Below, one piece after another: positions 1 through 9,233 of a DNA stretch of 64,000 nucleotides. The DNA is taken from the NCBI RefSeq assembly GCF_021044625.1, contig NZ_CP087999.1:4547001-4611000 (forward strand), read 5' to 3'. Below the pieces are notes generated by a model, which was given only the letters and a program-made list of their open reading frames with translations, was not told the DNA's origin and ran no database searches. Each line of letters opens with the position of its first letter. The first letter of the stretch is position 1. The DNA comes from Geomonas sp. RF6 (GTDB lineage Bacteria > Desulfobacterota > Desulfuromonadia > Geobacterales > Geobacteraceae). The position numbers and the translations under genes were made by a program.

Positions 1-3000
1 TGGTGGGGCGCACAGGAAAGCGCCTGGTTCAGAGAAGAAGGATTGAAGGAAGGGGGCTGCCGCGGGCACTTCGTCGATGAGGTGACGGTCGCCGCCGACG
101 AGTTCCGCATTGCCCCCCGCGAGATGGAGGAAATGCTCCCCCAGCAGCTCCTGATGCTCGAAAGTGCTGCCGCGGCGATGGCGGATGCCGGCCTCGGGCG
201 CGAGAAGAAGCTGAAGTGCGGGGTTTTCGTCGGCATCGCCCTCGATCTCAACAGCACCAATTTCTCGCTCCGCTGGACCCTTCCGGAAGAGGCGCAGGGG
301 TGGGCCGAGGATCTCGGACTGCACCTCTCTGCAGAGGAAATGAAGGCGTGGACGGCAAACCTGCAGGACACCCTCTCCCCTCCCCTTACCGCGAACCGGA
401 CCATGGGAGCGCTCGGCAGCATCGTCGCGAGCCGCATCGCCCGCGAATTCCGCATGGGGGGGCCGAGCTTTACCCTCTCCAACGATGAAGGCTCCGGGAT
501 CCGGGCGCTGGAGAGTGCCGTGCGCATGCTCCAGGCGGGGGAGCTCGACCGTGCCCTTGTCGGCGCCGTCGATCTTGCGGGAGACGTGCGCGCTCTCCTC
601 GGGCACCACGAAATCCGTCCCCTCTCCGCTTCCGGCACGGCACGTCCCTTTGACGAGCAGGCCAATGGGAGCATCGCCGGTGAAGGCGCCGCGGCTCTCG
701 TTTTGAAGAGACTGGAGGACGCGCAGGCAGACGGCGACCGCATCTATGCAGTCGTCAAGGGAATCGGCTCCGCTGGTGGAAAAGTCCTTCTCCCCGGCGA
801 GGAGGCCTACGCCCACGCGCTCGAGCGGGCCTACCGCGACGCCCAGGTCGACCCTGCCACCGTGTCGCTGGTCGAGGCCCACGGCAGCGGAAATCTCGAT
901 GAGGACCGCATGGAGGCGAAGGCGCTGGCCCGCTTCTATGGCGGATCCCCCGCGGCGAGAAGCTGCGCCGTCAGCAGCGTCAAGGGATTGATCGGTCACA
1001 GCGGCGCCGCTTGCGGTCTCACCTCGCTGGTGCGCGGCGCCCTCGCGCTCTACCAGGAGATCATCCCCCCTACCCCTGTTGAGACCCCAGTGGCAGAGCT
1101 TTCCGGCGAGGGCCCGCTGTACCTGCCGCGCACCCCGCGCTACTGGCTCAGAAACCGCGCCGACGGCCCCCGTCGCGCCGGCGTCAGCGTCTTCGGGATC
1201 GACGGCTCCTGCAGCCACGTGGTACTCGAAGGGTGCGACGAGAAACGCCGCGAACTCGAAGTCTCCGCTCCGGCTGGGCGCGGGACGGAGGCACTCTTCA
1301 CCGTCACCGGCGATACGGAGGCGGAGGTCGTCTCTGCGCTTGGAAGGCTGCGAAGCTTTGCACGGGAGGAGGCGCATGCCGACCTTACCACCCTGGCGGC
1401 GAAGTGGCACCGGGAGAACGGGGCGAAGGAGCAGATGAAGGCGGCAGGTCTCGTGGCGCGCAACCGCGAGGAGCTCGAAGCCCTTCTGGACCAGGGGGAG
1501 CGCCTCGTCGCGGCAGGGGGGGAGCTCGACAACAGCTTCTGCCACCCATCCCTGCGCGACCGTGTCTTCTACTCCGCGCGCCCTATCGGAAGGGACGGCA
1601 AGGTCGCCTTCGTCTTTCCCGGCTCCGGAAATCACTTCCCCGGCATGGGGCTCGATATCTCGGCGCGCTGGCCCGAGGTCTTCCGTCGCCAGGACGCGGA
1701 GAACCTGTACCTTGCACGTCAGTTCCAGGCGGCAAAGTTCTGGAACGGCGCCACTACGGCCGAGCTGAACGAGGACCACCAGGCGGTGATCTTTGGACAG
1801 GTCGCCACCGGGTGCGTCTACAGCGACCTTATGGCGACCTTCGGGGTGCGCCCTGAGGCGGTCATCGGCTACAGCCTCGGTGAATCTGCCGGGCTCTTCG
1901 CCACCCGTACCTGGCGTGACCGCGACGCGATGCTCGCCCGCATGGAGCATTCGACCCTCTTCACCAGAGACCTCGCCGGCGAATGCCGCGCCGCCCAGCG
2001 CGCCTGGGGGGCGGAGGGGAAAGAGGTTGAGTGGAGTATCGGTGTAGTCGACGTGACGGTGCGCGAGGTGCGCCGCGCTCTGCGCACGACCTCGCAGGTG
2101 TACCTCCTGATCGTGAACACCCCCGAGGAGTGCGTCATCGGCGGGAACGCCAAATGGGTAAAGCACCTCGTGGCGATGCTCGGCTGCCGCTTCTTCCCGC
2201 TGGAAGGGGTCACCACCGTGCACTGCGAAGTCGCGCAGCAGGTGGCACGTGCCTACCGGGATCTGCACCTCTTCCCGACAACCCCGCCAGCCGACATCAC
2301 CTTTTACAGCGGTGCACGCGGAGGGCGCTACGACGTCAGCCGCGACAGTGCGGCAGATTCCATACTGGCACAGGCTGTCGGCACCATCGACTTCCCGCGG
2401 CTGGTACGCGCAGCGTACCAGGACGGCGTGCGCCACTTCGTGGAGATGGGACCGGGCGGCTCCTGCAGCAGGATGATCGGCAGGATTCTGCGCGACCAGC
2501 CGCACTGCGCCCGCTCCGTGAGCCTTCCGGGCGTTGACGGGAACTCCGCGCTTTTGCGCCTTCTCGCCCAGCTCGTTGCCGAGAGGGTGCCGGTGGATCT
2601 TGAGCCCCTCTTTGCCGACCGGCGCCCGGCACCGGTCGCCGTGAGCGAAGAGAAGCCGCGACTGCTGGTAAAGGTCGCTACCGGCGGCGGTGCGTTCTCT
2701 CCCGAGCTCCCCGGCCGCGCTTCCGCCCCTCGTGAGGCACGCGCGCAGCAGGCCGCTGAAGCTGTGCCCGTCGCTGCAGCGCCTGCCGTGCGAGAGGTTC
2801 AGCAGCCAGTTCCCCTTGCTGCAGCTGCGAAGAGTCCTGCTGAGATACTCACCCCCTCCCCTTCCGTCCCCCGCAACGAAGCGGTGAGTGTGGTCGCAGC
2901 GACGTCCCCTGCCGTGGCGCCTGCTGCACCGGCACCGGCACCGGTAGTGTCCTCTGCGGTCGATCTTCTCTTCTCCGGCTTTGCGGCTGCACAAGAGGCG

Positions 3001-5475
3001 CGGATGCAGGCCCATGCGGCCTATCTTTCCTTTGCGGACACCCTCGCGCGCTGCACGGAGGCGCTCGCAGCGGGATTCCCCGCCGCAGCGGAGCCGGCAG
3101 TCTCGACAGCGCCCGCGCCGCAGGCGCCTCGCGAGTGCGCCTACGACCGCGCCATGTGCCTTGAGTTCGCCATCGGCTCCGTCTCCCGTATGCTCGGCCC
3201 CGAATTTGCCGAGGTCGACAGCTACCCCACCCGGGTACGCCTCCCCGATGAGCCGCTTATGCTGGTGGACCGGATCGTCTCCGTCGAGGGAGAGCCGCGC
3301 TCCATGACGCGCGGCAAGGTCGTCACCGAGCACGACATCCACCCCGGCGCCTGGTACCTGGACGGCGGGCGCATCCCCACCTGCATCGCGGTGGAGGCGG
3401 GACAGGCTGACCTCTTCCTCTCCGGCTACCTCGGTATCGACTTCATCACCAAGGGGCTCGCGGTGTACCGCCTCCTCGACGCGGTGGTGACCTTCCACCG
3501 TGAGCTGCCGCGCCCGGGGGAGACGATCCGCTACGACATCCACATCGAGCGTTTCTTCCGCCAGGGGGACACCTACCTCTTCCGCTTTCATTTCGAGGCA
3601 ACGGTGGACGGCGCCCCCCTCCTCTCCATGCGCGACGGTTGCGCCGGCTTCTTCTCGGAGGCGGAACTCGCCGCCGGTAAAGGAATCGTGCACGGCGCCA
3701 TCGATCTGCGCCCGCGCACCGGGAAGCTCCCGGCGGACTGGACCGAGCTCGTGGCGATGCAGCAGAAGGAGAGCTACTCCTTCGAGCAGCTGGAGAGCCT
3801 GAGAAAAGGCGACCTCGCCGGCTGCTTCGGGCCGCTCTTCGCCCCTCTGCCGCTGCAGCGCCCCCTCACCATCCCGTCCGGACGGATGCAGCTCGTGCAC
3901 CGGGTTATGGAACTGGTCCCTAGGGGGGGACGCTACCAGCTCGGCTACATTAGGGCGGAGGCTGACATTCACCCGGACGACTGGTTCCTGACCTGCCACT
4001 TCGTGGACGACAAGGTCATGCCGGGAACGCTCATGTACGAGTGCTGCCTGCACACGCTGCGTATCTTCCTGCTGCGCATGGGATGGGTCTCCGAGACGGA
4101 CGGTTGCGCGTGGGTACCGGTCCCCGGCGTGGCGAGCAGGCTCTGCTGCCGCGGCCAGGTGCTGGAAACGACCCGCGTCGTCGCCTACGAGGTGAACGTG
4201 CGGGAGCTCGGCTACGGGCCGGAGCCGTACGCAATTGTCGATGCTCTCATGTACGCCGACGGCAGGCCGATCGTGGAGATCACCAGCATGTCCGTGCGCC
4301 TGAGCGGCAGCAACAGGGAGATCCTCACCGACCTCTGGCGCGGCAAAGGGGGAGCCGCCATCGCGACGAATGTCCCCCCTGCGGAACCGCACGGCTTCAA
4401 GCCTGCGCTCTACACGAAGGAGCAGATCCTCGCCTACAGCAACGGCAAGCCGAGCGAAGGATTCGGCGACCGCTACCGGATCTTCGACTCCGGCAGGAAG
4501 ATCGCACGCCTCCCCGGTCCCCCGTTCCAGTTCATGGACCGAGTCACCTCCGTCACCGGCGAGCCGTGGCAGATGGTCGCCGGCGCGAAGGTGGAGAGCC
4601 AATACCTGGTCCCGGCGGATGCCTGGTACTTCGCTGCGGACCGGCAGCCTCTCATGCCCTTTGCCGTCCTTCTCGAGGCCGCCCTGCAGCCGTGCGGCTG
4701 GCTCGCCGCCTACGTCGGCTCGGCCCTGACCTCCCCCACCGACATCTCCTTCAGGAATCTCGGGGGGAACGCGGTGCAGCATCGGCGGGTGACGCCGCAC
4801 TCCGGCATCCTCACCGCCTATGCGACGATGACCAAGGTCGCCACCAGCGGCGGCATGATCATTCAGGAGTTCACGCTGCGCGTGGAGGACCGCGACGGTG
4901 TGGTCTACGACGGGGAGACGATGTTCGGCTTCTTCTCGAAGGATGCCCTCGCCAACCAGGTCGGCATACGCGATGCCGCCCACTATCAGCCGTCCGCGCA
5001 GGAGCTGGAGAGGGGGGAAAGCCTCCCCTACCCCGCCGCGCCCCCCTTCCCCGACACCCAGCTGCGCATGATCGACACGGTGGAGCTCTTCATCGCTGAC
5101 GGCGGCCCGAAGGAGCTGGGGTACCTGAGGGGAACGAAGCAGGTAAATCCGGAGGAGTGGTTCTTCAAGGCGCACTTCTACGAGGACCCGGTCACCCCCG
5201 GTTCGCTCGGGCTCGAATCATTCCTCCAGCTCGTGAGGCTCGCAGCGGTGAAGCGCTGGGGATGGCAGGAAGGAGTCAATGTCGCGCTTGCTCTCGGCAG
5301 CCGCCACCGCTGGGTCTACCGCGGCCAGGTCGTACCGACGAACGGAAAGGTCACGGTTGAGGCGGTCATCACCGCCGTCGATGACGTCAACAGGATCATC
5401 GTCGCCGACGGCCTCCTCTCGGTGGACGGTCGACCGATCTACCAGATGAAGGACTTCGCAGTGCAGGCAGGGTAA
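1..5475 (+). CDS. PUFA-synthase-like secondary lipid synthase subunit (CLF-AT-DH-DH), 5' truncated by window edge
   Basis: The frame is open from base 1, so the gene starts upstream; 1824 residues are visible. The first ~420 residues form a ketosynthase-fold domain. The active-site Cys is replaced by Glu (codon 487-489, in an SNDEGSG context), while the HGSG and KxxxGH histidine motifs remain, so it probably acts as a chain-length factor. A PfaB-like acyltransferase follows, with GYSLGES and its Ser codon at 1873. An Ala/Pro-rich linker (~2620-3130) leads to four FabA-like hot-dog folds, arranged as two dehydratase pairs. Motifs are HPGAWY near 3340, CHFVDDKVMPG near 3994, DAWYF near 4618 and AHFYEDPVTPG near 5173. 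This is the PfaC/Pfa3 type of layout. No carrier-protein DSL-type motif is visible, so ACPs and an active KS should lie upstream. It is followed 55 nt later by oleA, suggesting it makes the acyl substrate for olefin synthesis. The family call is strong; the product is inferred. Confidence 0.9.
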   Translation, partial: WWGAQESAWFREEGLKEGGCRGHFVDEVTVAADEFRIAPREMEEMLPQQLLMLESAAAAMADAGLGREKKLKCGVFVGIALDLNSTNFSLRWTLPEEAQGWAEDLGLHLSAEEMKAWTANLQDTLSPPLTANRTMGALGSIVASRIAREFRMGGPSFTLSNDEGSGIRALESAVRMLQAGELDRALVGAVDLAGDVRALLGHHEIRPLSASGTARPFDEQANGSIAGEGAAALVLKRLEDAQADGDRIYAVVKGIGSAGGKVLLPGEEAYAHALERAYRDAQVDPATVSLVEAHGSGNLDEDRMEAKALARFYGGSPAARSCAVSSVKGLIGHSGAACGLTSLVRGALALYQEIIPPTPVETPVAELSGEGPLYLPRTPRYWLRNRADGPRRAGVSVFGIDGSCSHVVLEGCDEKRRELEVSAPAGRGTEALFTVTGDTEAEVVSALGRLRSFAREEAHADLTTLAAKWHRENGAKEQMKAAGLVARNREELEALLDQGERLVAAGGELDNSFCHPSLRDRVFYSARPIGRDGKVAFVFPGSGNHFPGMGLDISARWPEVFRRQDAENLYLARQFQAAKFWNGATTAELNEDHQAVIFGQVATGCVYSDLMATFGVRPEAVIGYSLGESAGLFATRTWRDRDAMLARMEHSTLFTRDLAGECRAAQRAWGAEGKEVEWSIGVVDVTVREVRRALRTTSQVYLLIVNTPEECVIGGNAKWVKHLVAMLGCRFFPLEGVTTVHCEVAQQVARAYRDLHLFPTTPPADITFYSGARGGRYDVSRDSAADSILAQAVGTIDFPRLVRAAYQDGVRHFVEMGPGGSCSRMIGRILRDQPHCARSVSLPGVDGNSALLRLLAQLVAERVPVDLEPLFADRRPAPVAVSEEKPRLLVKVATGGGAFSPELPGRASAPREARAQQAAEAVPVAAAPAVREVQQPVPLAAAAKSPAEILTPSPSVPRNEAVSVVAATSPAVAPAAPAPAPVVSSAVDLLFSGFAAAQEARMQAHAAYLSFADTLARCTEALAAGFPAAAEPAVSTAPAPQAPRECAYDRAMCLEFAIGSVSRMLGPEFAEVDSYPTRVRLPDEPLMLVDRIVSVEGEPRSMTRGKVVTEHDIHPGAWYLDGGRIPTCIAVEAGQADLFLSGYLGIDFITKGLAVYRLLDAVVTFHRELPRPGETIRYDIHIERFFRQGDTYLFRFHFEATVDGAPLLSMRDGCAGFFSEAELAAGKGIVHGAIDLRPRTGKLPADWTELVAMQQKESYSFEQLESLRKGDLAGCFGPLFAPLPLQRPLTIPSGRMQLVHRVMELVPRGGRYQLGYIRAEADIHPDDWFLTCHFVDDKVMPGTLMYECCLHTLRIFLLRMGWVSETDGCAWVPVPGVASRLCCRGQVLETTRVVAYEVNVRELGYGPEPYAIVDALMYADGRPIVEITSMSVRLSGSNREILTDLWRGKGGAAIATNVPPAEPHGFKPALYTKEQILAYSNGKPSEGFGDRYRIFDSGRKIARLPGPPFQFMDRVTSVTGEPWQMVAGAKVESQYLVPADAWYFAADRQPLMPFAVLLEAALQPCGWLAAYVGSALTSPTDISFRNLGGNAVQHRRVTPHSGILTAYATMTKVATSGGMIIQEFTLRVEDRDGVVYDGETMFGFFSKDALANQVGIRDAAHYQPSAQELERGESLPYPAAPPFPDTQLRMIDTVELFIADGGPKELGYLRGTKQVNPEEWFFKAHFYEDPVTPGSLGLESFLQLVRLAAVKRWGWQEGVNVALALGSRHRWVYRGQVVPTNGKVTVEAVITAVDDVNRIIVADGLLSVDGRPIYQMKDFAVQAG

Positions 5476-5530
5476 ACGCCGTCGGGACCGTCCACCGCTT
5501 ACGCGATGCGCGGTGGAGATGAGGTAAGAC

Positions 5531-6574
5531 ATGAAATACTCAAAAGTGTATATCGACGCCCTGGGCTTCGAGCTCGCTCCGGTGGTGGTCAGCTCCTCCG
5601 AGCTGGAGGCGCGCCTGGAGCCGCTGTACCGCACCCTCCACATGGCGCCGGGGCAGTTGCAGGCACTCACCGGGATCCGCGAGCGGCGCTGGTGGGGGGA
5701 AGGGTATCCACTCTCGCGCGGCGCGATTGCGGCAGGGAAGAAGGCGCTCCGTGCAGCGGGCGTGGATGCGAGCGATATCGGCGCCCTTATCTACGCCGGG
5801 GTGTGCCGGGAGCAGTTCGAGCCAGCCACGGCGTGCCGTGTCGCCGACGGCCTCGGGGTGGGAGGAAATGCCGCCATCTTCGACCTTTCCAACGCGTGCA
5901 TCGGGGTTCTGAACGGGATTCTGGAGGTGGCAAACCGCATCGAGCTCGGGCAGATCCGGGCCGGACTCGTCGTCTCCTGCGAGAGCGCCCGGGAGATCAA
6001 CGAGATCACCATCTCCCGGATGCTCGAATCGTGCAGCATGCCGAATTTCGCCACCTCCCTGGCGACCCTCACCGGCGGATCCGGAGCGGTCGCCGTCCTT
6101 CTCACCGACGGCTCATTCTCCTCGGAAAAGAGGCGACGGCTGCGCGGCGGCGTGACCGTGGCGGCGCCGCAGCACCATGCGCTTTGCCTGTGGGGAATGA
6201 CCCCGGACGGGAACGGCGGTTACCAGCAGACCATGAGCACCGACGCGGTGAACGTCATGAATTTCGGCGTGGAGCTCGGACAGCGTACCTGGCAGGCGTT
6301 CCTGCCGGAGGTCGGCTGGAGCGTGGAGGAGGTCGACCGCGTGATATGCCACCAGGTCGGCTCGGCGCACCAGACCTCCATCCTGAAGACGCTCGACATT
6401 CCGCTGGAGAAGGATTTCACCACCTACGAGTTCCTGGGAAACATTGGGACCGTCTCCCTCCCCATCACGGCGGCGCTCGCCGATGAGCGCGAGGTTCTTG
6501 CCCCGGGCGACAAGGTGGCGTTTCTCGGGATCGGGAGCGGGTTGAATTGCCTCATGCTCGGGGTTGACTGGTAG
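5531..6574 (+). CDS. oleA: OleA, thiolase-superfamily acyl-CoA/ACP condensing enzyme
   Basis: This 347-residue KAS III-like protein would carry out non-decarboxylative head-to-head condensation of two activated acyl chains to a beta-keto acid, the first step of OleABCD olefin synthesis. The catalytic triad is visible: Cys123 (SNACIG), His274 (CHQVG) and Asn304 (LGNIG). The EPATA segment (Glu97) resembles the region that supplies the OleA-specific base. The ATG follows a GGAGATGAGG-type ribosome-binding site. The gene follows the lipid synthase gene by 55 nt and precedes oleB, oleC and oleD; that context separates it from an ordinary FabH. Confidence 0.92.
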   Translation: MKYSKVYIDALGFELAPVVVSSSELEARLEPLYRTLHMAPGQLQALTGIRERRWWGEGYPLSRGAIAAGKKALRAAGVDASDIGALIYAGVCREQFEPATACRVADGLGVGGNAAIFDLSNACIGVLNGILEVANRIELGQIRAGLVVSCESAREINEITISRMLESCSMPNFATSLATLTGGSGAVAVLLTDGSFSSEKRRRLRGGVTVAAPQHHALCLWGMTPDGNGGYQQTMSTDAVNVMNFGVELGQRTWQAFLPEVGWSVEEVDRVICHQVGSAHQTSILKTLDIPLEKDFTTYEFLGNIGTVSLPITAALADEREVLAPGDKVAFLGIGSGLNCLMLGVDW

Positions 6575-6593
6575 CATTCCAGCGCCTTCACAT

Positions 6594-6635
6594 GCCGGAA
6601 ACGCTTCGCTTATTCCGGCCTACATTCCGGCCTAC
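6594..6635. repeat. Half copy of a REP-like palindromic repeat between oleA and oleB
   Basis: The 30 bp at 6594-6623 are the exact reverse complement of the left arm of the REP-like element at 54486-54567. A further ATTCCGGCCTAC is duplicated right after it (to 6635). Only one arm is present, so this is a solo half unit. An ATG at 6592 lies at its edge; reading it as the oleB start would translate the repeat. Confidence 0.8.
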
Positions 6636-6687
6636 AGTACTTGACCACATTCCCGGGTTCGGGAAGAAAGAAGACAGATCCGACTGC

Positions 6688-7599
6688 ATGAGCTTTGACA
6701 TCAGGAAATACTACCCCTTCACCGGGCGCACCCTCGACCTTGGGGGCCTCTCCTACCACTACCTCGATGAAGGCCAGGGGCACCCTGTCGTCATGGTGCA
6801 CGGCAACCCGTCCTGGTCGCTGTACTACCGCAACCTGGTCCTCGCCCTGCGCGATCAATATCGCTGCATCGTACCCGACCACATCGGCTGCGGCTTTTCC
6901 GACAAGCCCGGCGACGATGCCTACGACTACACGCTGCCGCGGCGGGTCGACGACCTGGAGCGGCTGATCGACCACCTTGGTCTCTCGGAGCCAATCACTC
7001 TCGTCCTGCACGACTGGGGTGGGATGATCGGGATGGCCTACGCCGCGCGCCACCCCGAGGGGATCGCCAGGATCGTCCTCCTCAACACCGGAGCCTTCCC
7101 CCTTCCGAAGGAGAAGAAATTCCCGCTGGGGCTCAAGATCTGCCGCGACACGCTCCTGGGAACGCTTCTGGTGCGCGGTTTCAACGCCTTCAGCGTCGGT
7201 GCATCGATCGTCGGCTGCAAGAAAAACCCCATGCCGGCCGAGCTGCGCGCGGCATACCAGTACCCGTACGATTCCTGGCAAAACCGCATCGCCACCCTGC
7301 GGTTTGTGCAGGACATCCCGCTGAAGGCGGGGGACCGCAACTTCGACCTGATAAACGAGGTGGCGGCAAATCTGGAAAAGTTCCGCGACCTGCCGGTGGC
7401 GATCTTCTGGGGAGAGCTCGACTTCGTCTTCGACCGCCACTTCCTCGCCGAGTGGGAGAGGCGCTTCCCGGGGGCCGAGGTGCACCGCTATCCGGACGCC
7501 GGGCACTATGTCCTCGAGGACATGAAGGAGGAGGTCGTTCCACTTATCTCCTCTTTCCTCGCCCGTACCGACCTGGCAAAGGTGAAGATGCAGCCATGA
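6688..7599 (+). CDS. oleB: OleB, alpha/beta-hydrolase beta-lactone decarboxylase
   Basis: This 303-residue haloalkane-dehalogenase-like alpha/beta hydrolase would convert the cis-beta-lactone made by OleC to a cis-olefin plus CO2. From the ATG at 6688, the oxyanion HGNP motif is at 38-41. The nucleophile is Asp109 (LHDWGG), the acid is probably Asp245 (WGELD) and the His is His273 (AGHYVLED). An in-frame ATG at 6592 would add 32 residues encoded mostly by a dispersed repeat, so I prefer 6688, although its ribosome-binding site is weak (AAGAAAGAAG). The stop overlaps the oleC ATG (ATGA). Confidence 0.9.
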   Translation: MSFDIRKYYPFTGRTLDLGGLSYHYLDEGQGHPVVMVHGNPSWSLYYRNLVLALRDQYRCIVPDHIGCGFSDKPGDDAYDYTLPRRVDDLERLIDHLGLSEPITLVLHDWGGMIGMAYAARHPEGIARIVLLNTGAFPLPKEKKFPLGLKICRDTLLGTLLVRGFNAFSVGASIVGCKKNPMPAELRAAYQYPYDSWQNRIATLRFVQDIPLKAGDRNFDLINEVAANLEKFRDLPVAIFWGELDFVFDRHFLAEWERRFPGAEVHRYPDAGHYVLEDMKEEVVPLISSFLARTDLAKVKMQP

Positions 7600-9233
7600 C
7601 AGGAACGAGCAGAGTAAACATAGCCGCCCACCTCCCGGAGATGGCCCGCCTGCAGCCCGAGACGCCGGCCATCATCTTCCTGAAGGAAAACAGGACCCTG
7701 AGCTTCAGGGAGCTGGACCGGCTGAGCGACCGCATCGCGCACGCACTGGTCGGCCACGGCATTGGCCGCGGTGTGCGCACCGTCCTGATGGTGACACCCG
7801 GCCCCGATCTCTTCGCCCTCACCTTCGCCCTCTTCAAGGCCGGCGCCGTCCCCGTTCTCATCGATCCCGGAATCGGGGTGAAACATCTGAAGACCTGTAT
7901 AGCCGAGGCCCAGCCCGCTGCCTTCATCGGCATCCCGAAGGCGCACGCGGCCCGCGCCCTCTTCGGGTGGGGGAAGGAAAGTCTGCAGTCGTTCGTCACC
8001 GTGGGGCGCCGCATCTTCTGGAAGGGTGAGACGCTCGCCGAGCTCATCGAGGGGACGCCAGACGCACCGTTCGAGCTCGCACCGACGCAGCACGACGAGA
8101 GCGCCGCTATTCTCTTTACCAGCGGCAGCACCGGGTGCCCCAAAGGGGCCGTCTACAGCCACGGCAACTTTGCCGCCCAGGTGGAGGCGCTGCGCGACAT
8201 CTACGACATCAAGCCGGGCGAGATCGACCTCCCCACCTTCCCCCTCTTTGCCCTCTTCGCACCGGCGCTCGGCATGACCGCGGTGATCCCGGAGATGGAC
8301 TTCACCCGTCCCGGCTCCGTCCATCCTCCCAACATCATCGGCGCGATCCAGAAGCACGGCGTCACCACCATGTTCGGCTCCCCCGCGCTGATAAACCGCG
8401 TCGGGCGCTACGGCGCGGAGCACGGCATAAAGCTCCCGACGCTGCGCCGCGTCATCTGCGCCGGCGCGCCGGTCCCCGCACCTGTGTTGGAGCGCTTCCG
8501 CTCCCTCTTGCCGGAGGAGGGAGAGATTTTCACCCCCTACGGCGCGACTGAGGCGCTTCCGGTCTGCTCCATAGGCAGCCGCGAGATCCTCGGCTCCACC
8601 CGCGCCATTACGGAGGCCGGGGGGGGCGTCTGCGTCGGGAAAGCGGTTCCGGGAGTGCGCCTCGAGGTCATCGAGATCAGCGACGAGCCGATCAACGTGT
8701 GGGACGATTCGCTGAAGGTTCCGGTCGGACAGATCGGGGAGATCGTGGTCCAAGGGGCGCAGGTCACCAGGAACTACTTCAACCGCCCGGACTCGAACCT
8801 CGCCTCCAAGATCGTCGATCTCGAGGGTGGCGGGTTCCTGCACCGCATGGGAGATCTCGGAGGGCGCGACGAGGACGGCCGCGTCTGGTTCTGCGGCCGC
8901 AAATCGCACCGGGTGGAGACGCGCGCCGGGACTCTCTTCACCATTCCGTGCGAGGCGGTCTTCAACACCCATCCGATGGTCTTTCGCACTGCTCTTGTGG
9001 GGATCGGACCGAAGGGGGAACAGCGTCCCGTCCTGTGCGTCGAACTGGAGAAAGGGGTGCAGGCGGAACGGAAGGTGCTGGAGCAGGAGCTTCTGGCCAT
9101 CGCAAAGGAGCACATCCACACCCACGCCATCGAGACGATACTCTTTCACCCGGCGTTTCCGGTCGACATCCGGCACAACGCGAAGATTTTCCGCGAGAAG
9201 CTCGCGGTGTGGGCTGCGAGGAGGGTAAGGTGA
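7596..9233 (+). CDS. oleC: OleC, AMP-dependent beta-lactone synthetase
   Basis: This 545-residue acyl-CoA-synthetase-fold enzyme would activate the beta-hydroxy acid from OleD with ATP and close it to a beta-lactone. Visible ANL-family motifs are the P-loop LFTSGSTGCPKG, YGATEALP, and the GDLGGRDEDGR...GRKSH hinge region. The ATG at 7596 overlaps the oleB stop by 4 nt. Its own stop overlaps the oleD GTG, so translation is probably coupled. Family alone would suggest an acyl-CoA ligase; the ole context and order give the specific call. Confidence 0.9.
   Translation: MTGTSRVNIAAHLPEMARLQPETPAIIFLKENRTLSFRELDRLSDRIAHALVGHGIGRGVRTVLMVTPGPDLFALTFALFKAGAVPVLIDPGIGVKHLKTCIAEAQPAAFIGIPKAHAARALFGWGKESLQSFVTVGRRIFWKGETLAELIEGTPDAPFELAPTQHDESAAILFTSGSTGCPKGAVYSHGNFAAQVEALRDIYDIKPGEIDLPTFPLFALFAPALGMTAVIPEMDFTRPGSVHPPNIIGAIQKHGVTTMFGSPALINRVGRYGAEHGIKLPTLRRVICAGAPVPAPVLERFRSLLPEEGEIFTPYGATEALPVCSIGSREILGSTRAITEAGGGVCVGKAVPGVRLEVIEISDEPINVWDDSLKVPVGQIGEIVVQGAQVTRNYFNRPDSNLASKIVDLEGGGFLHRMGDLGGRDEDGRVWFCGRKSHRVETRAGTLFTIPCEAVFNTHPMVFRTALVGIGPKGEQRPVLCVELEKGVQAERKVLEQELLAIAKEHIHTHAIETILFHPAFPVDIRHNAKIFREKLAVWAARRVR

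Noticed and set aside
6592-6687. Upstream ATG for oleB at 6592
   Set aside because: The added residues are encoded by a dispersed REP arm; the ATG at 6688 gives the usual OleB N-terminus.
7506-9176. Long minus-strand open frame opposite oleC
   Set aside because: Antisense shadow; oleC motifs are unambiguous.
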